Below, in pieces: positions 1 to 7,763 of a stretch of 24,436 nucleotides of DNA. The stretch covers positions 1-24,436 of the forward strand of contig CAADYC010000003.1 in the NCBI GenBank assembly GCA_900753165.1. Reading direction: 5' to 3'. The notes below the pieces were generated by a model, which worked only from the letters and a program-made list of their open reading frames with translations, was not told the DNA's origin and did no database searches. Each line of letters opens with the position of its first letter. Position 1 is the stretch's first letter. Position numbers and translations under genes: made by a program. The stretch is from Clostridia bacterium. Its GTDB lineage: Bacteria; Bacillota; Clostridia; TANB77; CAG-508.

Positions 1-2
1 AA

Positions 3-473
3 AGAGATGAGAAGATACTAAAAGAAATCATAAAACCTAAAGATGATTTAATTAAAGAATTATATAAGGATAATTTATCATTACATAAAGAACTATCAAA
101 ACAATCCAAAGTTGTTGATGAGGCTGTAAAATATCAAAAAAAAAGAGAGATTTTACTTGCAGATAATAAATCATTACATAGCCAAGTTGAAAATATTAAA
201 ACTGAGTATAAAGAAAAAGAATTTGATTTAGAATGGAATTATAAAAAACAAATTAAAAAATTAGAAAAAGAGAATAACCGCTTACACAAGATTATAGATA
301 AATTTTATGAAACAGTTGATAAATTTATAAAATGGATTTGCCATAAATTCGGTATTGGCGAATCAAAGGAATTAATCAAAAATTTTCAAGAAGAAACTCA
401 TACTTTTATTGATCCTGTTAAGCAAATTGAACAAGAAGAAAAAGAAAAAAATTTAGAATTAGAAAGGTATTAA
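3..473 (+). CDS. C-terminal part of a probable MobV/Pre-type relaxase (5' end outside window)
   Basis: The frame is open from the left edge and runs 156 codons to a TAA at 471-473, so this is the 3' end of a longer gene. The visible part is lysine- and glutamate-rich coiled coil with heptad-like KKQIKKLEKENNRLHKI stretches. It is followed by a short Trp/Cys segment (FIKWICHKFGI) and an acidic tail ending in ELERY. Long coiled-coil tails of this style are typical of MobV/Pre plasmid-mobilization relaxases of Firmicutes. The catalytic N-terminal histidine motifs would lie outside the window, so the family call is an inference. The nearby integrase and excisionase make a mobilization protein plausible. 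Another coiled-coil protein remains possible. Confidence 0.5.
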   Translation, partial: RDEKILKEIIKPKDDLIKELYKDNLSLHKELSKQSKVVDEAVKYQKKREILLADNKSLHSQVENIKTEYKEKEFDLEWNYKKQIKKLEKENNRLHKIIDKFYETVDKFIKWICHKFGIGESKELIKNFQEETHTFIDPVKQIEQEEKEKNLELERY

Positions 474-479
474 ATGCAC

Positions 480-513
480 AAAAGTGATAGCCTATACTAT
501 CACTTTTGCTTTT
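480..513. terminator. Bidirectional rho-independent terminator
   Basis: An 11-bp perfect stem, AAAAGTGATAG (480-490) with CTATCACTTTT (497-507), encloses a 6-nt loop. A T-run follows on the + strand and an A-run precedes the stem, so it can stop both the relaxase transcript and the leftward cargo operon. It sits between the two convergent stop codons. Confidence 0.9.
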
Positions 514-903
514 TTAATTATCTGTTTGTAATTTTTTTCTATATTCTAAAAGTTTTTGTTTTCTAATTTCATTTGATTTTCTCAAATTTGCTATTTGTTT
601 GTCATATAATTCACATAGGGATTTGACTTGTTCTTCTGTAAGTTCTTCTTCTTTTATTTCTCCACTACGAAATTTCTTTTGAAGTTTTAAAAGTAGAGTT
701 TCTTCATCTTCTATATTTTTTATTTCTTCCATAAATTTATTCTTTTTGTTATCATTTTGTAAAATTACTTTATTTGTTTCTACAGTAATATTATTAATAG
801 TTTCTTTTTTATAAAATAGCTTTTTAAAAAATTGTTTTATTTTATAAAATATACTATTTTCATTAATTTTTACCAATGATTTTTCATCTGTATTTTCTTT
901 CAT
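514..903 (-). CDS. Small charged hypothetical protein, last gene of the cargo operon
   Basis: A 129-residue protein of unknown function. It is highly charged and probably mostly helical. It has a basic N-terminal stretch (IKQFFKKLFYKK, about residues 22-33) and a C-terminal coiled-coil-like half with acidic EEELTEEQ followed by repeated K/R. No membrane segment or catalytic motif is visible. The ATG at 903 is supported by an AGGAGAG ribosome binding site that overlaps the end of the upstream gene; the coding gap is only 4 bases, which points to translational coupling. Transcription should end at the bidirectional hairpin at 480-513. It could be an accessory protein of the mobilizable element, but nothing seen assigns a role. 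Confidence 0.75.
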   Translation of the reverse strand: MKENTDEKSLVKINENSIFYKIKQFFKKLFYKKETINNITVETNKVILQNDNKKNKFMEEIKNIEDEETLLLKLQKKFRSGEIKEEELTEEQVKSLCELYDKQIANLRKSNEIRKQKLLEYRKKLQTDN

Positions 904-907
904 ATAC

Positions 908-1903
908 TTACTCTCCTATATCTTGACCTTTTCTTTGTTGTTCTATTAAAGTTTCAGCTTTAGAAATCGTCTTTTCCTCTTTTTCTAATGAAGATAATTC
1001 TTCTTCTTTTTGCTGTAATGAAGTTTTAGTATTATTGGATCTAATTATCTCTCCGTATTCATTTATTTCAAAACCTTTTTCTTCAGAATTTTCTTTTTGT
1101 TCTAAAGATGACTCTTCAGTTAAAAATTTGTCTTTATTATATGTTCCATTTCTTAATTCTTGATAAACTTGTGGAAAATCTGCAATAGCTTTTTGGCATA
1201 ATTTTACTAATTTATCAGAGTCATGAATTTCATCTTCTTCAACTTCCATATCTGTAGAACCAAATTCATTATAATTATATTTCGCTGTTGTATATTTTGA
1301 ACTATTTTCATCCACTTTTTCAGTCATATATAATTCTATATTATCATACCCCAAAACAAGTTCGATTCTTGAATTAGGATAAACATCTCCTCCTGTATAT
1401 TCAGATTCACTAACATATCTAGCAACTAGGTTTTCACCATATTCTTCATTTAAACAGTCAAGCATATATAAATATTCTAAAGGAATATCATTAGTAAAAC
1501 ATCCCGTATATTTTTCTTCCTCTTGGAAAACTTTTGAATCATGAGCAAATTCGTTAATAGCTTCCATATTATTCATATCAAAAAATCTATCTAAAAATTC
1601 ATCAAGTTGTGTATCATTATCAAATTGTTTGGTTAAGTTACCACCTCTTATTTTAGCACGGCTTTCATCTAATCCTCCTCCAACTGTAAGGCAAACTTCT
1701 TTTTTTCCATCTTTAGTTATGCCATTATAATGTAATCCTAAAATTCCGTTATTTTTTAATTTCCAATTATTCCAATAACCTGCTTCATACATAGCATCAC
1801 CTTCTTTTTGATGATATGCATTGCCTAAATCGAATCTATCTGTATATTGATTAACTAATGCCATAAATAATTGTTTTTTATCTTCCTTTGATAATTTTTC
1901 CAT
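908..1903 (-). CDS. Hypothetical acidic protein of the mobile-element cargo operon
   Basis: An unrecognised protein of 331 residues when started at the ATG at 1903. An upstream in-frame TTG at 1921 overlaps the ribosome binding site AAAGGAGA, so the ATG is preferred. The N-terminal two thirds looks globular and rich in aromatic and acidic residues, with a glycine cluster (TVGGGLDES). The last ~70 residues are Glu/Lys-rich and probably coiled coil. No signal peptide, membrane segment or known catalytic signature is visible. It lies 45 bases after the AlbA_2 protein gene and 4 bases before the small charged hypothetical, on the same strand, so all three probably share one transcript. Function unknown. 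Confidence 0.75.
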   Translation of the reverse strand: MEKLSKEDKKQLFMALVNQYTDRFDLGNAYHQKEGDAMYEAGYWNNWKLKNNGILGLHYNGITKDGKKEVCLTVGGGLDESRAKIRGGNLTKQFDNDTQLDEFLDRFFDMNNMEAINEFAHDSKVFQEEEKYTGCFTNDIPLEYLYMLDCLNEEYGENLVARYVSESEYTGGDVYPNSRIELVLGYDNIELYMTEKVDENSSKYTTAKYNYNEFGSTDMEVEEDEIHDSDKLVKLCQKAIADFPQVYQELRNGTYNKDKFLTEESSLEQKENSEEKGFEINEYGEIIRSNNTKTSLQQKEEELSSLEKEEKTISKAETLIEQQRKGQDIGE

Positions 1904-1948
1904 ACAAAATTCTCCTTTCAAAATATATAAATATTATAACATACTTTA

Positions 1949-3310
1949 TTATTTTTGTAAAATTGTTACATATTTTTGATTCTTATTTTTAGGTTGATTT
2001 GGTATTGTCATTTTTATTTTATTATTTTCTATTAAGCTATTCAAGTAATTTTTTCTAAATGTTGCTATATCTTTAAATCCAAAATGTTCTGCTATTTCTC
2101 TTAAAGTTTTTGCTTCCTTGCAAAAACTTAAAATATCTTTTTCTTGTGGTTTTGTTTTCATTTTCTTAGTGGTTTTCTTGTCGGTTTTCTTAGTGGTTTT
2201 CTTGTCGGTTTTTTCTTCATATTCAAATGGATTTTCTTTGTATTTAAAAGAAACTCTTAAAAAATGTTCCATAAATTTAAAACAACTTTTATCATAAGCA
2301 TCTAATATTCTTAATACTCCAGAACCTATATTTTCAATTAAATCCACATCTTTAAACACTCTAATAAGTTCTTTATTTCTTGGAGCTGTAACACCTTCTA
2401 AAAACTCTTCTTGTGATAAGCCTTGTGGTAGTCCTCCTCCTGATGTAATTTCAATTCTATCAGAATAAAGTTCAATTATTGGTGTTGTGCTTAAAGTATA
2501 ATCACTATGTACCATTGCATTTATAACAGCTTCTTTTAATGCTTTACTATCTATCATTTCTACTTCTTTTCTACCATTATATTCAATTTTTGCATAAACA
2601 GTATTTTCTGCTGTTAGCCTATCTAAAATTCTTTGGGTAGCAGTTATTAAACAACAATACCCATATTCTTGATTTTCTATTAATTCCATTTTACTTGTTC
2701 CTAAATATTTAACAAGTTTTATTGATATATCATTTTCATCAGCAAGTAAATACGCATTATAATTATATTTTCCTTCATCAGTTAATAAATTTAGATTTCT
2801 AGCAAAATTGTCATTAAGAATCATTCCATTCCCTTCATAATGAATTTTCAACTGTCTGAATGTTAAATCTTGTCTAGGAGACTCTATTTCTTTTAAAGAA
2901 TTTTTTATTCGTCTGGAAAACATTTCTTCAATCATTCTCTCGGTCATTCTTTCTTTACTACTACCAATTCTAATATAACATCCTTCTGGTGTTCTTCCTT
3001 TTTTTCGTAAATAATATGGTTTTTCCGTTCCACTTGATATTATAACTTTTATTACTTCTTTATTTTCTATTGTTTCCACAGTTACATCAAATAATCCTAA
3101 AGTTGAAGGTTGTATATTATTTTTTATTCTGTCTTTTATTTGTAATTGTGTTAAGTCAGTATTTTCAACTCCAACAACTTGTCCGTTTTTATTTATTCCA
3201 ACATAAATTATTCCACCTTCTTTGTAATTAAGAAATGCAATAACTTCTTGTTCAAAATCTTCATTTAACTGTTCCTTATTTTCAATTCTATTTGTTTCTG
3301 TATTTTGCAT
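1949..3310 (-). CDS. Schlafen AlbA_2-domain / HATPase_c_4-type protein with C-terminal winged helix
   Basis: A 453-residue protein of the COG2865 type (putative transcriptional regulator or nucleic-acid-binding ATPase). The N-terminus (residues about 8-130) matches the Schlafen AlbA_2 pattern: EDFEQEVIAFLNYKEGGIIYVGI, quoted in parts as EDFEQEVIAFLN and KEGGIIYVGI, and later CYIRIGSS. Residues about 255-345 match the HATPase_c_4 region, with ALKEAVINAMVHSDY, then ITSGGGLP, and LIENIGSGVLRI. A lysine/threonine linker at 368-383 is an exact tandem duplication of TDKKTTKK. Residues about 390-450 look like a winged helix (LREIAEHFGFKDIATFRKNYL). The start at 3310 has AGGAG upstream. Family members occur in mobile elements and some defence loci; whether this one regulates, binds RNA or acts in defence is not visible. 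Confidence 0.85.
   Translation of the reverse strand: MQNTETNRIENKEQLNEDFEQEVIAFLNYKEGGIIYVGINKNGQVVGVENTDLTQLQIKDRIKNNIQPSTLGLFDVTVETIENKEVIKVIISSGTEKPYYLRKKGRTPEGCYIRIGSSKERMTERMIEEMFSRRIKNSLKEIESPRQDLTFRQLKIHYEGNGMILNDNFARNLNLLTDEGKYNYNAYLLADENDISIKLVKYLGTSKMELIENQEYGYCCLITATQRILDRLTAENTVYAKIEYNGRKEVEMIDSKALKEAVINAMVHSDYTLSTTPIIELYSDRIEITSGGGLPQGLSQEEFLEGVTAPRNKELIRVFKDVDLIENIGSGVLRILDAYDKSCFKFMEHFLRVSFKYKENPFEYEEKTDKKTTKKTDKKTTKKMKTKPQEKDILSFCKEAKTLREIAEHFGFKDIATFRKNYLNSLIENNKIKMTIPNQPKNKNQKYVTILQK
2163..2210. repeat. Perfect 24-bp tandem duplication inside the AlbA_2 gene
   Basis: Bases 2163-2186 and 2187-2210 are identical 24-mers. They keep the reading frame and encode TDKKTTKK twice in the basic linker between the ATPase-like and winged-helix parts of the protein. 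This unit is prone to slip-strand expansion or loss. Confidence 0.95.
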
Positions 3311-3314
3311 ATAA

Positions 3315-4232
3315 TCACACTCCTAAGTTCTCATCACAGATATCTTCAAACTGAGATGTTAATGTATTAAATCTTTTTAATCCTTTTTTAGATACCCATC
3401 CACTAATACTTATCTTATTTTCTTTATCTTTATATTCAACTTTAACCCAATATGGTTTTATATCTAGTATTCTAACTAATTGTGAAAAATATATAAATCC
3501 AATTATTTTTTCATTACTACTCGGTTTTTTCCTTACTTTTAATTCTTCTAACTTTACTATTGCTGAATATTCTTTAAAATAATTATTTTTATCTTTTTCT
3601 TCACATTCATATTGTGTAAAAAATTTTTTTCTAAAAAAATCAAACATATCGGCTCCAATTTGTCCAAAAAAACCTGAAGCAATAGCTATAAATATCCACT
3701 CTAAATCATTTCCAGACATAAAAAATGTAGCAAAAGTTATAAAAAAACTCAATAGAATCTTTTTTAAGATTGTATCTATTTTTAGATTTTTATTTTCTCC
3801 TATTTCTTTTATTAATTCTGTAGAACTCTCTTCAATTTCATCTTCTTGAAAAACATTTCCTTCATATTCAATTGTTCCATTATGATTAATTTTCAAATTA
3901 TTAAAATTAATTTCATTCAAAACATTCTTATATAATAGTAGAGTATTGCAAATATTGGGTGTTATTACTTTTGGTATAATATCTTCAGATATTATTTTAA
4001 GTTGTTTTGTGTATAATTCCAAATTGGGCTTAATTACACTTTCAATTATATTGTTTTTTAAGTATTCTTGCATTATCTCATTTTGGATTGTACATTGTTG
4101 AATAATTGGCTGTATCGAAGTTTTTAAAGCTATACTATTAATCATCTCTATTAATGGCTGTGAAATTTGTTGCATTTGTTCTATTAATTTACTTATTCCT
4201 ATATCAGAAAAATCATATATGTTATTTTTCAT
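3315..4232 (-). CDS. Two-TM protein with C-terminal bacterial SH3-like domain
   Basis: A 305-residue protein. Residues 1-150 are largely helical and hydrophilic without a recognised domain. Two hydrophobic segments follow at about 158-173 and 177-199, then an SH3b-like domain at about 223-287. The SH3b evidence is the order VRKKPSSNEKIIGF, then QLVRIL, WVKVEY and GWV. The start at 4232 is an ATG about 11 bases after the DUF6076-like gene, and the stop is 4 bases before the AlbA_2 gene, so it is in the middle of the operon. The architecture (sensor-like soluble N-terminus, short membrane hairpin, SH3b) resembles membrane-acting accessory proteins, but no function can be named. It carries no signal peptide. 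Confidence 0.75.
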   Translation of the reverse strand: MKNNIYDFSDIGISKLIEQMQQISQPLIEMINSIALKTSIQPIIQQCTIQNEIMQEYLKNNIIESVIKPNLELYTKQLKIISEDIIPKVITPNICNTLLLYKNVLNEINFNNLKINHNGTIEYEGNVFQEDEIEESSTELIKEIGENKNLKIDTILKKILLSFFITFATFFMSGNDLEWIFIAIASGFFGQIGADMFDFFRKKFFTQYECEEKDKNNYFKEYSAIVKLEELKVRKKPSSNEKIIGFIYFSQLVRILDIKPYWVKVEYKDKENKISISGWVSKKGLKRFNTLTSQFEDICDENLGV

Positions 4233-4243
4233 CTTAGTCTCCT

Positions 4244-5374
4244 CTATTTACTATTTAATAACCACTCATAAACTTCATCTTCTGTCAATAATCCATGTTT
4301 CATTTTATTAACTCTATTTTGTGCCTCTTTTTTCCACTTATCAAAATCTTTCTTTATCTTTTTATCTTCTTTATTCCTATAAACAACCATAACCTTCTGT
4401 TGATACATCTTTCTATATAAACCTAAAGCAGGAACACTCTCCAAATTCTTTTTATAATTTATAGTTGCACCTTTCTCTCTACAAGTTGCACTACCATCAA
4501 CATTGGGCAAATCACAATATATTTCATTTTGCCTAAATGTTGGAATAAAGTACCTACCACAAATTTGGCAAGTTTTAATTGGTAGATTTTCTTGTCTTAC
4601 AAGTTGATCTAATATTGTAAAGCAAATACTTCTTAATTTTGTACTTGTATAAACATTATGCAATTCTAAGTTTGGATCTTTATCTTCAATACCTTTCATC
4701 AAAAGTTCAATACTTTTATTGTGATGATGATTATGTATATTTATGTAATTGTCTAAAATTACTTCCACATCTTGTGAATATGTATAAATATCGTTTTTTA
4801 TTGTGTATGCAACAAACTTTGAATATACAGACTGTTCCTTGTATTCTTCATTTCCATTTAAGTTATATACAAAATCTACACATTTTCTAAAATTCTCTTG
4901 CCATTCTAATAAATCTTCTAAACTTGTATTATAAATATCTTCTAGCATATCCATAAATTCTATATCTGTTATAAATTCATCATTCTTCGAATATATGTAA
5001 GGTACATATTCTTTTATAAGTTCAAAACCATAGGCATAAAAGAAAGTATTATATGCAGATGCAAAAGAAGAAAAGTCAGCATTTAAAAAATTAATTAGTA
5101 ACATTCCTATACTTTCTGCATAATGAATATAAATAGTTGAAGGATGTTTTATAATTTCCTTTTTTCTATTTAATTTTGTTTTAGAAATATCTTTTTCTAA
5201 CTTTAAATATACTCTTGTTTCATCTCTCTTCTTTTCTTCATCATTTTCTTTGTCTGTATCTTTTCTCAGTACATTATATAAATATAATGGAGTTGAGTAA
5301 TATTCTTCTTTTTCCTTTATATTAAACCATATATAAAAATCTTCTGATACTAAATGTGAAGGTAACTCTTTCAT
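4244..5374 (-). CDS. DUF6076-like protein with C-terminal zinc-ribbon motif
   Basis: A 376-residue protein with a largely helical N-terminal part. The C-terminal Cys-rich module has CQICGRYFIP, then EIYCDLP and ATCREKG; the cysteines fall at about 269, 272, 287 and 298. A basic helical tail follows. This cysteine module matches my memory of the DUF6076 family found in Firmicute accessory regions, whose function is not established. The open frame extends to a TTG at 5389, but that codon overlaps the GGAGG ribosome binding site, so the ATG at 5374 is the likely start. It is the first gene of the leftward operon, about 120 bases downstream of the start site predicted from the minus-strand promoter at 5500-5528. 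Confidence 0.75.
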   Translation of the reverse strand: MKELPSHLVSEDFYIWFNIKEKEEYYSTPLYLYNVLRKDTDKENDEEKKRDETRVYLKLEKDISKTKLNRKKEIIKHPSTIYIHYAESIGMLLINFLNADFSSFASAYNTFFYAYGFELIKEYVPYIYSKNDEFITDIEFMDMLEDIYNTSLEDLLEWQENFRKCVDFVYNLNGNEEYKEQSVYSKFVAYTIKNDIYTYSQDVEVILDNYINIHNHHHNKSIELLMKGIEDKDPNLELHNVYTSTKLRSICFTILDQLVRQENLPIKTCQICGRYFIPTFRQNEIYCDLPNVDGSATCREKGATINYKKNLESVPALGLYRKMYQQKVMVVYRNKEDKKIKKDFDKWKKEAQNRVNKMKHGLLTEDEVYEWLLNSK

Positions 5375-5431
5375 TTCTATTTCCTCCAAAAAAGTTTTGT
5401 AAAAAATTTTAATAAAATATTTAAAATTGTA

Positions 5432-5460
5432 TTGACAAATATAAATTATGATTATATAAT
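5432..5460 (+). promoter_or_regulatory. Sigma-A promoter for the HTH/xis/int side
   Basis: TTGACA at 5432-5437 and TATAAT at 5455-5460 are separated by 17 bases, a perfect consensus. Predicted start is near 5467, giving a leader of about 160 nt before the HTH gene. It faces the leftward promoter at 5500-5528. Confidence 0.8.
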
Positions 5461-5475
5461 GACAATATCAAATTT

Positions 5476-5497
5476 TATTGTAAAATTTTTTACAATA
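5476..5497. promoter_or_regulatory. Palindromic operator candidate between the face-to-face promoters
   Basis: A near-perfect inverted repeat built on TTGTAAAA and TTTTACAA lies just after the rightward start site and over the leftward start site (about 5493). Related single half-sites occur at 5397-5404 and 5588-5595. A repressor bound here could affect both transcripts; the adjacent HTH protein is the obvious candidate, which is inference. Confidence 0.55.
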
Positions 5498-5499
5498 TT

Positions 5500-5528
5500 A
5501 TAATACAACATATAGTAAAAAATGTCAA
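5500..5528 (-). promoter_or_regulatory. Sigma-A promoter for the leftward cargo operon
   Basis: Read on the minus strand, TTGACA (5523-5528) and TATTAT (5500-5505) are separated by 17 bases. Predicted start is near 5493. The transcript would run left through the rightward promoter into the DUF6076-like gene. Confidence 0.65.
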
Positions 5529-5557
5529 CAATGAAATAAAAAGTTAATTATAAAATG

Positions 5558-5578
5558 TAAGTTCCTATAGGATACTTA
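5558..5578. promoter_or_regulatory. Second palindrome in the HTH gene leader
   Basis: TAAGT and ACTTA arms flank a perfect 10-bp core TCCTATAGGA, with one extra base in the right arm. It lies about 46 bases before the HTH start codon, so it could be an autoregulatory operator or an RNA hairpin. Confidence 0.45.
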
Positions 5579-5624
5579 TGTCAAAAATTTTACAAACAAA
5601 AAATCAACCATAGAAGGAGGCTAA

Positions 5625-6098
5625 ATGAATATGAGTAATAAGGAAAAAATTTTAGATTTATATTATAATCAACATTTAAAACAAAATGAAATAGCAAAAA
5701 TTGTTGATACTACTACTCAATATGTTTCAAAGGTAGTAAGAACTGACAAAAGAAATAAAGAAGAAAAAGAAAAACGCAAAAAAGAAAATTCTGAAAATAG
5801 AAAAATTTATTTACAAGAATATTTTAAAACTTATAATAGACCAAAGAAAGATGACAACAGTTACGAGCAAATGATAGCACAACAAATTCAAGATTCAATA
5901 GAACTATCATTTAGTAATAATAACATTTCAGATTATGCTTTTGTAAAATGGAATTCATCTGCTTATCATACTAATAATAAAGGAAACTTAGTAATAGATA
6001 GAAAATTGAAAGTTGGATTTGATGTTCCAAAATCAGTAAATATGAATATTAAAATACCTACACAGAAATATAAAAATAGATGTGTTTATAGTTATTAA
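5625..6098 (+). CDS. HTH DNA-binding protein of the integrative element
   Basis: A 157-residue protein with an N-terminal helix-turn-helix at about residues 6-38 (KILDLYYNQHLKQNEIAKI, then TTQYVSKVVRTD), similar to sigma-70 region 4 or resolvase-tail HTH folds. A very basic helix follows (KEEKEKRKKEN). The C-terminal half (about 95-157) is unrecognised. AAGGAGG lies 4 bases before the ATG at 5625 and 10 before a second ATG at 5631, so either may be used. It stands first in the rightward arm and ends at a terminator before the excisionase-like gene, so it is a good candidate for the regulator of the control region; that role is inferred from position. Confidence 0.75.
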   Translation: MNMSNKEKILDLYYNQHLKQNEIAKIVDTTTQYVSKVVRTDKRNKEEKEKRKKENSENRKIYLQEYFKTYNRPKKDDNSYEQMIAQQIQDSIELSFSNNNISDYAFVKWNSSAYHTNNKGNLVIDRKLKVGFDVPKSVNMNIKIPTQKYKNRCVYSY

Positions 6099-6100
6099 TG

Positions 6101-6133
6101 AGATTTATTAAAATTGTTTAATAAATCTTTTTT
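6101..6133 (+). terminator. Rho-independent terminator between HTH and excisionase genes
   Basis: A 12-bp perfect stem, AGATTTATTAAA (6101-6112) with TTTAATAAATCT (6117-6128), has a 4-nt loop and a T-run. It should limit read-through from the HTH gene into xis and int. Confidence 0.85.
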
Positions 6134-6165
6134 ATTGTAAATTTTAAAGAAAGGAGGTCTGCTCT

Positions 6166-6378
6166 ATGGAAAGTATTAAAGAAAATTATGAAATGATGTT
6201 TACTTCATATCCTGATTTAGTAGACATCACTCAATTAAAAGAAATGCTTGGAATTGGCATAACACTTGCTTATAGATTAGTAAGGAACAAAACAATAAAA
6301 GCACTAAAAGTTGGTAGACAATACAAAATACCAAAAAGAAATGTTATTGCCTATTTAACAAATCAAAATGAAATATAG
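6166..6378 (+). CDS. xis: Excisionase-like HTH_17 protein
   Basis: A 70-residue protein with a MerR/excisionase-type winged helix: VDITQLKEMLGIGITLAYRLVR, quoted as DITQLKEMLGIG and TLAYRLVRNK, then IKALKVGRQYKIPKRNVIAYL. The VG(R)xYxIPxxxVxxYL ending is diagnostic of the excisionase/HTH_17 family. AGGAGG precedes the ATG. It lies 87 bases upstream of the integrase, the usual Tn916-like order. In such elements the protein binds the attachment-site arms and favours excision. Confidence 0.85.
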   Translation: MESIKENYEMMFTSYPDLVDITQLKEMLGIGITLAYRLVRNKTIKALKVGRQYKIPKRNVIAYLTNQNEI

Positions 6379-6400
6379 ACTAGCTTTTAATTTCTAAACA

Positions 6401-6413
6401 TGGTATTATACCA
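6401..6413. repeat. Palindrome between xis and int, nested in a longer inverted repeat
   Basis: TGGTATTATACCA is a perfect 13-base palindrome. It lies between AGACTAG (6377-6383) and CTAGTCT (6434-6440), which pair with each other. It could be an RNA structure limiting int expression or a binding site for Int/Xis. Confidence 0.5.
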
Positions 6414-6465
6414 ATATCAATAGTAGGTTAAATCTAGTCTGTTATGAGAAAAGAAAGGAGTTTTA

Positions 6466-7647
6466 ATGAATATAACAGCAAGCCTACAAATAAAAAATAA
6501 TATTTATCAAGTTGTTTTAAATTATAAAGATATTAATGGCAAAAGAAAACAAAAATGGGTTTCTACAGGATTATCTCAAAAAGGCAATAATAAAAGATTA
6601 GCCAATCAAAAAATGCAAGAGATTTTAGCTGATTTTAAAGAAAGTTTAAATAATGAAGGTACAAATAATTCTACAGATAAATTATTAATTGCATATTTGC
6701 AAGAATGGTTATTATCTATAAAAAATACTATTGAAGAAAACACTTATGATTCTTACAAAGTTATAGTGAATAAAATTTGCGATTATTTTGAAGATAAGCA
6801 ATTACTACTTAAAGATTTAAAACCTGTTCATATTCAAGAATTTTATACTACTTTATATGAAAAAAAATTAACTGGAAATACAGTATTACATTATCATAAT
6901 GTTATAAGAAAGTCATTGCAAACTGCTCTAAAATTAGACTTAATATTAAGTAATCCTGCTGATAAAATTGAAAGACCGAAAAAAGAACAGTATATTGGTA
7001 CTTTTTATTCTCAGGCTGAACTTAATACACTTTTTAGCTTAATAAAAGATGATCCTTTAAAAATAGTTATTTATCTTGCTAGTTTTTATGGATTGCGAAG
7101 AAGTGAAGTTTTAGGTTTAAGATGGGATGCATTTAATTTTGAAGATAAAACAATTACCATTAAACACAAAGCCATTGAAACCAGAAAAGATAATAAAAGA
7201 GTTATACTTTTAAAAGATAAAACAAAAAATCAGTCTAGTTACAGAACTCTACCATTAGTTGATGATATTATTGTTCTTCTTAAAGAACACAAAAAACAAA
7301 TTGATGAAAACAAAAAATTATGTGGAAATAGTTATAATAAAAAATATTTAGATTATATATGTGTCGATTCTACAGGCAAATTATTTAGACCAGAATATGT
7401 TACAGACCATTTTACTTTGATTATGAAAAAGAATAAAAACATTTTAAGAAAAATTACTTTTCATGGATTAAGGCATTCGTGTGCCAGTCTTTTACTTTCT
7501 AAAGGAATACCTATGAAAGAAATTCAAGATTGGCTTGGTCATTCTACATATTCTACTACTGCTAATATTTATGCTCATTTAGAAAAAGATACAAAAAATA
7601 AATCTGCAAATGTTCTTTCAAATACTTTAACATTCGCAGATATTTAA
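6466..7647 (+). CDS. int: Tyrosine-recombinase integrase
   Basis: A 393-residue integrase of the Tn916/phage type. Residues about 1-60 form an arm-binding AP2-like domain (YQVVLNYKDINGKRKQKW), about 72-170 the SAM-like core-binding domain, and about 175-385 the catalytic domain. The catalytic residues are visible: R211 in YGLRRSEVLGLRW, H333-x-x-R336 in HGLRHSCASLLL, H359 in WLGHSTYSTT and nucleophile Y369 in IYAHLE. GAAAGGAG precedes the ATG. The gene ends 4 bases before the 3' CCA of a tRNA-Gln, the classical position for an integrase beside its attachment site. It should cut and rejoin at that tRNA. Confidence 0.95.
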   Translation: MNITASLQIKNNIYQVVLNYKDINGKRKQKWVSTGLSQKGNNKRLANQKMQEILADFKESLNNEGTNNSTDKLLIAYLQEWLLSIKNTIEENTYDSYKVIVNKICDYFEDKQLLLKDLKPVHIQEFYTTLYEKKLTGNTVLHYHNVIRKSLQTALKLDLILSNPADKIERPKKEQYIGTFYSQAELNTLFSLIKDDPLKIVIYLASFYGLRRSEVLGLRWDAFNFEDKTITIKHKAIETRKDNKRVILLKDKTKNQSSYRTLPLVDDIIVLLKEHKKQIDENKKLCGNSYNKKYLDYICVDSTGKLFRPEYVTDHFTLIMKKNKNILRKITFHGLRHSCASLLLSKGIPMKEIQDWLGHSTYSTTANIYAHLEKDTKNKSANVLSNTLTFADI

Positions 7648-7651
7648 TTAC

Positions 7652-7727
7652 TGGTTGGGGTAGTAAGATTCGAACTTACGAAATGACCGGGTCAGAGCCG
7701 GTTGCCTTACCACTTGGCGATACCCCA
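7652..7727 (-). tRNA. tRNA-Gln(CUG), intact, next to the integrase
   Basis: Complete 76-nt cloverleaf read on the minus strand: acceptor TGGGGTA/TACCCCA, D stem GCC/GGC, anticodon stem ACCGG/CCGGT with loop CTCTGAC (anticodon CTG), T arm GTAAG-TTCGAAT-CTTAC, and encoded CCA. The 3' end faces the integrase gene. No strong promoter lies directly upstream; a weak TTGAAA-like pair is near 7790-7818, or it may be read from the promoter at 7911-7939. Confidence 0.95.
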
Positions 7728-7763
7728 GTATTTTTAATATTATTAATTTAGTTAGATATTTGG

